Source: Seiridium cupressi (taxonomy: Eukaryota > Ascomycota > Sordariomycetes > Amphisphaeriales > Sporocadaceae). Taken from it: a DNA stretch of 64,000 nt. How positions within the stretch are numbered: the stretch's first letter is position 1; the number at the start of each line of letters is the position of its first letter. Location: NCBI GenBank assembly GCA_036674765.1, contig JARVKI010000045.1, forward strand, positions 124,001-188,000, written 5' to 3'. Below are positions 57,434-64,000 of this stretch, piece after piece. Position numbers and translations under genes: made by a program. The notes under the pieces were generated by a model. It saw nothing but the letters and a program-made list of their open reading frames with translations. It was not told the DNA's origin and did no database searches.

Positions 57434-58576
57434 ATGGCAGCAACGTCAGTGTACCGAGTCCTTGTACTTCCCGGTGATCATGTCGGACCTGAGGTGGTGA
57501 CCGAAGCCCTGAAGGTGCTTGACGTGGTGGAAGAGTGCCGACCGGGGCTGCGGTTCGAGCGAACTACTGAGCTAGTAGGCGGCTGCAGCATTGACAAACA
57601 TGGCGTATCCGTTACGGAAGAGGTTCTCCAGAAAGCCGAGAAAAGCGATGCAGTCCTGTTCGGCAGTATCGGCGGTCCCGAGTGGGCCGCATGCCACCCG
57701 ACCCCCGAGTCTGGCCTCCTGAGACTACGCCAGCGTCTCAACGCCTTTGCCAATCTCCGCCCTTGCGAGGTCTTCATACCCTCCCTGGTTGATGCCTCGC
57801 CTATCAAGCCGGAGCTGGTGTTGGGGACTAAATTCGTTGTTGTGCGCGAGAACTGTGGTGGGGCCTACTTTGGCGAGAAGACGGAGGATCCCGACATGGC
57901 CTCCGATGCTTGGACCTACACACCTCCAGAGGTCGAACGGCTCGCCAGAGTTAGTGCAGCCATCGCCAAGATCCTGGGTCGCGATGGAAAAGGTGGAGGC
58001 GGCCCTGCGATTGTCTGGAGTGCCGACAAGGCCAATGTGCTGGCTAGTGGGCGACTGTGGAGGAGAGTCACCGAGGATGTCTTTAGGAGAGAGTTCCCGG
58101 AGATTGAGATGCACAATCAGCTTGCTGATAGTATGGCAATGCTCATGGTGAAGAACCCAAAAGGCTTCAATGGTGTCATCCATACGGACAACACATTCGG
58201 AGACATCCTGTCAGACATATCCGGGGGCATCACAGGGACCCTTGGAATCTTGCCAAGTGCGAGCATATCCGGTGTCCCAGGCACGAAGTGCAACGGTATA
58301 TATGAACCGGTACACGGAAGTGCCCCTGATATCTCTGGCAAGGGCATTGTCAACCCGGTCGCGCAGATTCTCAGTCTGGCCATGATGTTGAGGTACTCGT
58401 TTCTTCTGACCGAGGAGGCCGATGCCATTGAAAAGGCCGTGAGCCATGTGCTGGATTCGAAGGAAGCTGGGGGTCTGGAGATCAGAACGAAAGATTTGAA
58501 TGGCAGCGCGAGTACGAAAGACGTAGGCAAGGCGGTGTGCAACGAGGTTCGCCGTTTCTTGTCAGGCCAACGATGA
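57434..58576 (+). CDS. 3-isopropylmalate dehydrogenase paralog (LEU2/LeuB type)
   Basis: 380 residues from ATG 57434; the frame is open further upstream but ATG 57434 (MAATSVYRVLVLPGDHVGPE) gives the usual N-terminus. Oxidises and decarboxylates 3-isopropylmalate with NAD+, in leucine biosynthesis. Motifs: VLPGDHVGPEV, SIGGPEW, LRQRLNAFANLRPC, VVVRENCGGAYFGEK, WSADKANVL (catalytic Lys), HNQLADSMAM and TFGDILSD (metal-binding Asp), GIYEPVHGSAPDISGKGI, then NPVAQILSLAMML. Compared with usual enzymes some motif positions are altered: FANLRPC for YANLRP, HTDNTFGD for LTENLFGD, and SDISGG after the catalytic Asp for SDEAS. It is probably a paralog rather than the main leucine gene, possibly in side metabolism. 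No intron is needed. Confidence 0.9.
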   Translation: MAATSVYRVLVLPGDHVGPEVVTEALKVLDVVEECRPGLRFERTTELVGGCSIDKHGVSVTEEVLQKAEKSDAVLFGSIGGPEWAACHPTPESGLLRLRQRLNAFANLRPCEVFIPSLVDASPIKPELVLGTKFVVVRENCGGAYFGEKTEDPDMASDAWTYTPPEVERLARVSAAIAKILGRDGKGGGGPAIVWSADKANVLASGRLWRRVTEDVFRREFPEIEMHNQLADSMAMLMVKNPKGFNGVIHTDNTFGDILSDISGGITGTLGILPSASISGVPGTKCNGIYEPVHGSAPDISGKGIVNPVAQILSLAMMLRYSFLLTEEADAIEKAVSHVLDSKEAGGLEIRTKDLNGSASTKDVGKAVCNEVRRFLSGQR

Positions 58577-58786
58577 CATTGAAATCTCCTTTTGACTCGC
58601 CAGCAGTGGCTTGGATTTCTTGACCCTGGGCGCTTCTGGAAGAATTCGAAGACTCTATAGGATGGTTGGGTGTGTTGACTCTTCTACATTCCCGCGGGAA
58701 GGCCCGGGCAAGCATATTTGCTAACAGACTGTTCACAATATCCCGGCAGCCCCAGTAACATTGATAGATTCTCTTCTCATACTTCT

Positions 58787-61027
58787 TTATCTTACGACCC
58801 ATAACTGCTCATTCACCATGTTTCCCTCTTGAAAAGCGTTGTTTAATTTGAATTTCTCCGAGCTGTCAACATCAAGCACGAAAACATCAAAAACTCCTTC
58901 ATGTGTACCAGATAATGTCCCATGAGGATAGTCCTGCAAATTAGTGTGATCCAATGATAAAAGAGCACCAAATGCATGACGTGACAGCCAAGGAGGTTCA
59001 TGAAGGAGCAGCGCAATAGGGCGTCCGCTAGAAATCAAGTGTTCGGATGGCCCGAAATCCTCAGCAGTATGACTGTAGAGTGGTTCTCGTGGTTTTCGAG
59101 CTCTGAGCCACTTATTTGCTTCTGGGTCAAACAAAAGGAACTCGTTGAGGTCGAAATCTACAGTTCTTTTCTCAATTAGATATCCGGAATATTTCACAGG
59201 AATACCTAAAGGGCCACTTTTGCTCGAGAAGTTGGGACGCACAATCGCACCAGTGAGAGTGAAGTTGGATGGTGAGAGGAAGGACCTAAGTGCCCACCGA
59301 TAACCTTCTTCGACAAATCGTGGACCAGGTGCAAAGATTACTCGGCTTGGCCAACCATTAGGCATAGAGACAGCCGTCTTCATCCGTTCTACGGGCGGTA
59401 CCTGTAGCAGCGCAGATGGACTCAGCCCTGATAGCGCCGCGAAGACAAGACCTTCATCGCTAGGTTGACTGGTTGATCGCCAGGCCATATCTCTGTAGAA
59501 CCAACTCATCTTTCGATCCCCTTTTGCTTGGACCAGATTAAAAAGACCAAGACGTGCCGCAAATTGGTAGACGGGGTTGATCAACCATGGGTTGGAGTAT
59601 TGCTCTTCGTGGAACTGCAGAAGACCTTTCCATAGATGCCAAGGGCCATTTCTGAACAGAACATACAATCTCTCCGCACCGAGCACGCCTTCCTGAAGAG
59701 TCCATAATCTTCGCATCCATTTCGAGCATAAAAGCTCAATGGCTGCCTCTAGGCCTTCGGATGGTTGCTTATTGTAGAGGCTTGCCTCCACTACAAGTAC
59801 ATTGCTCGCATTCCTGTAGGCGTCATACATTCTCTCTAGCGCAAAATTCTTGGACTTGCTCTTGCCGTGGCCCGTTGGTACCAACAGGGTATCGATCCAG
59901 AATAGCGCTTCGTAGATACTGGTTCCAGGTTGCGGTCCGTGATACCGTACTCCAGGAAGCGATCGGTACAAGAATTTTGCTTGGCAGGAGAGGATTGCAT
60001 TCGATTCGGGGTTTCCATATCCGTCACACCAAACATGCGAAATAGCGGTATATTTCATACCCTCCTCATGTTCCACAACATCTAGTGAGATCTCATGGCC
60101 GTCAGTGCTACTGTCTGAAATACATGCTTTCAGTAGCGGAATGCCTCCTCTATCAAGAATGGAGCAGACAATATCCTGCGGAGGGCTGATCGACTTGCAG
60201 TGACCATTGCATCCAATCGGTAGGGCGGTGCAATGCTTCTGCACGTAAGAACGTGAGTCAAACTGCCGCAATGTGCAAGCATTACGGCTGCAGCGCTCAT
60301 GATTTTCCGAACTCGAACGCTCCAGATAATTAGCATAGTACATGCCGGAATTTGAAGAGGCTGGGGGATAATGCTGCAGAAATGCAACGTCGCTCGGGCA
60401 CCAGTTCCTCCCAAGCATTTCTACAACAAGAAGTTCACTATGCCCCCATTTACCTCGGATATCTCGTTGTCTTGTAAACCTCTCGATGGACAAGCTTTCG
60501 CAGATATGATAGAACGCATGGCTGAGTGACTCTCCGAGTATCCGGATGGACACGTCCACTTCCCGAGGAAGTGAGCAATCCGACGTCTTATCTCCCAGCA
60601 GAAGAACACAATTGCTCTTGGCCTCCACCAGGCATCTTTGCACTGTGAGATATGCGCTTTTCCTATCCACATCGGACAATGTCTGCCACCGATTGTACCA
60701 GTCTCTTGTATATATCGGGAGCTTCGCGGTAGCCACGTATCCATCCCTGACAAAGTCTTGTTCAGCGAAACTGTGACCGAGAACCTCCTTTAACACGCCA
60801 AAAAATAGCCAAGTCTGGAAAAAGGCGGCTTGCGAGGCCAGACTACGACCACGGAGTTCCAGAGGACCACTAGAAGTCTGCCTCCAGCCCTTTCTCAGAG
60901 GATAGCCGGCGAAATCAAGGCCATCGTAAGCTTCAGTGCAGAAGCAGGACACGCGAATTGGTCCATAGGGAGACAGACCCTTCAGGCTGCGTGATATGAT
61001 CCATCTTCGGTCTAGATTATGGGGCAT
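58787..61027 (-). CDS. HET-domain protein with Cys-rich N-terminal half
   Basis: Single exon, 746 residues. HET core motifs: AISHVWCDGYGNPESNAILS (328-347), FWIDTLLVPTGHG, RMYDAYRNASNVLVVEAS, and RRLWTLQEGVLGAERLYVLF (conserved W-xQE). The N-terminal half contains a cysteine cluster between residues 246 and 288 (CSRNACTLRQF..., CTALPIGCNGHCKS, IVCS), which may bind metal. The HET block here is longer and diverged from the gene at 42621 (WCDG for CWG). The C-terminus ends QLWVVR, near the normal end for this subgroup; an alternative splice (GTAAG at 58790) could add a different tail. Role in incompatibility is inferred from the domain only. Confidence 0.9.
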   Translation of the reverse strand: MPHNLDRRWIISRSLKGLSPYGPIRVSCFCTEAYDGLDFAGYPLRKGWRQTSSGPLELRGRSLASQAAFFQTWLFFGVLKEVLGHSFAEQDFVRDGYVATAKLPIYTRDWYNRWQTLSDVDRKSAYLTVQRCLVEAKSNCVLLLGDKTSDCSLPREVDVSIRILGESLSHAFYHICESLSIERFTRQRDIRGKWGHSELLVVEMLGRNWCPSDVAFLQHYPPASSNSGMYYANYLERSSSENHERCSRNACTLRQFDSRSYVQKHCTALPIGCNGHCKSISPPQDIVCSILDRGGIPLLKACISDSSTDGHEISLDVVEHEEGMKYTAISHVWCDGYGNPESNAILSCQAKFLYRSLPGVRYHGPQPGTSIYEALFWIDTLLVPTGHGKSKSKNFALERMYDAYRNASNVLVVEASLYNKQPSEGLEAAIELLCSKWMRRLWTLQEGVLGAERLYVLFRNGPWHLWKGLLQFHEEQYSNPWLINPVYQFAARLGLFNLVQAKGDRKMSWFYRDMAWRSTSQPSDEGLVFAALSGLSPSALLQVPPVERMKTAVSMPNGWPSRVIFAPGPRFVEEGYRWALRSFLSPSNFTLTGAIVRPNFSSKSGPLGIPVKYSGYLIEKRTVDFDLNEFLLFDPEANKWLRARKPREPLYSHTAEDFGPSEHLISSGRPIALLLHEPPWLSRHAFGALLSLDHTNLQDYPHGTLSGTHEGVFDVFVLDVDSSEKFKLNNAFQEGNMVNEQLWVVR

Positions 61028-62786
61028 CTAAACCCGTTTTTAGACGGAACGTCACCAGGACATGTGTAGTCTTAGACAACACTACCACAGCCGAGTTGTT
61101 TCGCAATTGAGCTACGTGGGCAATTCCGTAATTTCGGTCAGCTTCCTGACTGCAGGGTCGTCTCCACTACCCACTTTTGTTAGTCATCTGTTAGGGATTG
61201 AGGTAGAATACACATAAATCATATGTGCGGTTTCGCATTCACTATCTGGACCATAACGTAATCGTTGGAATCAAGATTTCGACCCCAAGCTTTCGCACGC
61301 AGAAATAAGCTTAAATTCGCTAAGTAAGGCCGTTACTGGCAGCAACAAAGCTGGATGTTATATTGAGCGACAGCGATGCACCCGTCATCCGATATGGTAC
61401 TGATCACAAATAATTTTGTGGCGATTAAAAAGTGGTAAAAAAAAAAAAAAAGATCACGCTGGGTATAAATAGTTGACGCAGGTGCAATCGCAGCCTATTA
61501 TTTATAGTTGAAGTGTTGTCCCGACCTAGCTGCCGCCGCCTGGCAGGGCGTTACAGCTTCGGATGGGTTATAGATTTTGATCGCTCGGATAGATCCTCCG
61601 GTTGCTGATGAAGAGCTTGTGCGGCGTGTAAGCAGGTGAACACGAATTGCCAAAATAAAATGAAGGCACAGGGACTTCAATGACATAGACCGGAGTATTC
61701 GAACACAGGGCATTATTGATCACAACTACTTTGCCGACCGTATACGATCGTATTTTCCATGAAACGATACCTCAAAAAATCGCAATTATCGCAGCAGTAA
61801 GAAAGGTGGCTCCCACAAACTGCAGCATAGGACATGCGCTTCGGACCTCAGATCGACCAGGCAATGTGGTGGTAGTGACGAGAGAATTGCACATGCTCAA
61901 TGGGTAGAATGTATGTTTGCATCGAGTGTTTTCCTTTGCTGTAGCGATCCGTTGCCGGGAACTGGGTTGACATTGATTACCCAAGAACTGGCAAGAACAT
62001 GGGACTATTAAACGTGCCTTGTTCTCGATAGCGTCTGAGGGGTTGATCATGGTGGCCCTAGGGTGAACGGACTGGAGTTCGCTTCAGTGTGCCAGCACCC
62101 ACAGCCTTCTGTTCCATTCCACAAAAGCTTGACTGTGATCCTAGTGGATATACGTCCCTTCACAATTGCAAAAGCCCTGATGCCATGCCACGTCATCCCG
62201 GAATGTTTTGCCGGTACGTTTGCAATGCTTTGAGTTTCAATGCGCTTTGCGTAAGTGGTTTGGGAATCGGCTAGCTTGTCAAAGGACCCTACGCCGTAGT
62301 AGAACAGCAAAACGGCTTTGGCAGTGTGGAGAAGGGTCGCGGTGTTGATGAGGTGCTGATGACCCTCTGTTTCAAAAGGCAAACATCCCATCTTTAGCTC
62401 GTCGAAGGTTAGTAACACAAGACATCATCTTGAGCATTGCGTCGAAGAAGCTCGTGATCAAACATACAAACTTCGAGTTCCAGTGCTTTCATTTATCATA
62501 TTTACAGGAGTCAATCCCAGACCCGCAACGGTCAAACGAGGCACATCTCTAGCGCAGTGAACTATCTACCCACAATCAACGACTAGCAGTACACCTGAAA
62601 ATGGCCTGTTTTCGTAGTTGTGTAATACTGCGATGCTACTGAGCTGTCAGCCACTCCCAGATTTTAGAGTCCCTAGCTCCTGAAGCATACCGAAAACTGT
62701 CTAGAGTATGAATGTAGCAAGATACGGCAGTCAATGTTTTATTACCAAGGTATCAGCCGTTGGGCCGAGCTAAGCCTTGGGGTCTG
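61028..62786. other. Gene-poor region
   Basis: Contains a poly-A tract (61437-61451) and several short frames, the longest a 123-codon minus-strand frame at 62047-62418, without motifs. Probably intergenic. Confidence 0.45.
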
Positions 62787-64000
62787 CTATACAAGCCCCG
62801 TGGGAAAGCCTGGGGGTCCCGGTGGTGCATTGCCACCGAGTATTGCAGTTGCCGTGGATTGCGCAATGCTTTGTAATCTGCTGGAGAAGTTCGACTGTCC
62901 GCTCTGCGTCGTGTCGATAGGTGCTGGCGGGTCAACTGGGGCATTCAACACCAGCTCGAAGACAACGCTCATAATAGCCTCGTCGGTAAAGAACTCCGGG
63001 AGCGGACCCGGGTAGCACGCCTCAGGTCTATAAATCCTTGTCTCGCATAGCCGTAAAATGTCCTTTAAAGTGGACAAAGGGTCGTCGTTGGATATGGCCA
63101 TCATTCGAGCTATAGCCCATTTAAAAGAAGGTGATAGCTCTAGATCATCGATCAGTTCCTCGCTCATTGCGGTTAATATCTCTCCCCGTTTAGGATCCGT
63201 GTAGTCAATTGAATCTTCGGGAAAGACGCCAGTGTCTAGGTCAATGTCCTCGGAGAAAGGTAATGCAATAGTTTGCATAGTCTTAAACTCGATTATTCAT
63301 CTTACTGTATGACAGACAACAAGGGGAGTAGCTTACCTTTGCAGCCCACAACATATTATCTCGAATTCCCTCTCCTTCCTCCCATAAAGGGAAGTCTCTC
63401 AACTCGGAACCACCGAAACTGCATACCTAGATATACTTGTCATGTCACGCTCCTGACTGCCTGATATGAGTGGAACATACCTTCAAGATAGGTGAAACCA
63501 TATGCTCACCATCCTGGGTTGTTACTTGCCCAATGAGCACATGTGAAGGATCCAGCTTCGTGTGTACCAAGTTCAATGGCGTCTCCCCATCAGGGATTTT
63601 TTCGTTTTCCCCTTTTGGCAGATAAGGATGATATGCCATGGCCACACATGCGCGTGCCACTATGATACGGGCGGCGGACGTATGAGTATCCATCCTTGTC
63701 AAGAAAAGTGCTGGGTCGGAATTGTGACTTACAGCATCCTAAGACCATCCAAAGGAATCGAATCGGAGGCTGTCTACCGGCTTCTCTGAACCTTTGCCGC
63801 ATGGCACCGAGGTCACCTCCTTCCAAATATTCGAGGATCATCACAGCGCGCGAAGGTGGTGGTGGTGGCGGTGGTGGTGGCGAGACCCATCGCCAGAAGG
63901 GATCGAATATGGATCCTGAATCGTTTTGATCTGAACCATTGTCTGCATTTCTCATGAAGAAATCACCCCTGGCATCTGTACCAGCAGACCCTGTTGCAGG
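62787..64000 (-). CDS. Fungal protein-kinase-like protein, pseudokinase, 5' truncated
   Basis: The gene runs off the right edge. Segments on the minus strand: 64000 to about 63720 (ILEYLEGGDLGAMRQRF, a hinge-like region), about 63700-63481 (RIIVARACVAMAYHPYLPKG, then NLVHTKLDPSHVLIGQ), 63426-63337 (KVCSFGGSELRDF across the exon join) and 63281-62787. The exon join near 63700 is not resolved. Where active kinases have HRDLKPxN the sequence reads HTKLDPSH, and where they have DFG it reads SFG. Both catalytic aspartates are lost, so it is probably a pseudokinase. The C-terminal exon continues with SEDIDLDTGVFPEDSIDYTD and ends GNAPPGPPGFPTGLV. The poly-Pro run near 63880 is a GGT-type repeat on the plus strand. 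Confidence 0.65.

Noticed and set aside
58482..58802. 106-codon minus-strand frame after the second HET gene
   Set aside because: Overlaps the 3' end of the isopropylmalate dehydrogenase gene in antisense. A splice from the HET gene into it is possible but not needed, as HET already ends normally.
62047..62418. 123-codon minus-strand frame
   Set aside because: No motif and no plausible exon partners; treated as intergenic.
1..64000. Secondary-metabolite cluster
   Set aside because: Monooxygenases, an MFS carrier and Zn2Cys6 factors are present but scattered, and no PKS, NRPS, terpene synthase or DMATS is visible.

Overview
This window looks like nuclear DNA of a filamentous ascomycete (Pezizomycotina, probably Eurotiales-like). 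Genes carry many short introns (about 47-100 bp, GT...AG, CTRAC-type branch sites). The gene set is typical: fungal Zn2Cys6 regulators, HET-domain genes, F-box proteins, GH3 and CE3 hydrolases, an MFS transporter, MAPEG and Hsp20. Nothing indicates a bacterium, a plasmid or a virus, and there is no CRISPR array, rRNA or convincing tRNA. No PKS or NRPS backbone gene is visible, so this is not an obvious secondary-metabolite cluster.

Layout. 0-9 kb: the 3' part of a Zn2Cys6 factor, a small TA-flanked inverted-repeat transposon (MITE), an FAD monooxygenase and a secreted copper amine oxidase. 9-13 kb: a broken Thr/Val-rich gene, an assembly gap and a complete Zn2Cys6 factor. 13-21 kb: a flavocytochrome b2 (lactate dehydrogenase) gene with a one-base frameshift, then a gene-poor stretch with coding relics and a DUF4185-like propeller gene. 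21-27 kb: a second gap and an eight-exon, about 1,419-residue secreted CE3-type esterase with FG-GAP repeats and a Thr/Pro/Cys-rich tail. 28-38 kb: a secreted proprotein, two F-box-type genes, a secretory lipase and Hsp20. 39-46 kb: a phenol-hydroxylase-class monooxygenase, a HET gene and gene remnants. 46-50 kb: a non-coding stretch with a G-quadruplex-like repeat. 50-64 kb: GH3 beta-glucosidase, MFS transporter, MAPEG protein, a 3-isopropylmalate dehydrogenase paralog, a second HET gene and a 5'-truncated pseudokinase gene.

Functionally the window mixes extracellular degradation (GH3, CE3, lipase, amine oxidase), oxidative catabolism (lactate dehydrogenase, two FAD monooxygenases, MAPEG), regulators that could control neighbours (two Zn2Cys6 factors) and self/non-self type genes (two HET). 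There is no operon-like coupling. Exon models were assembled by hand from splice signals and reading-frame continuity. Most close in frame across all exons, which is the main support for them.

The most noteworthy observations are: the MITE with about 54-65-bp inverted repeats and TA duplications; a single missing base in an otherwise intact cytochrome b2 gene; a kinase-like gene lacking both the HRD and DFG aspartates; the multidomain CE3 esterase; and two N gaps flanked by poly-G and poly-C where the left flank is a corrupted copy of the right flank, which points to an assembly artefact.
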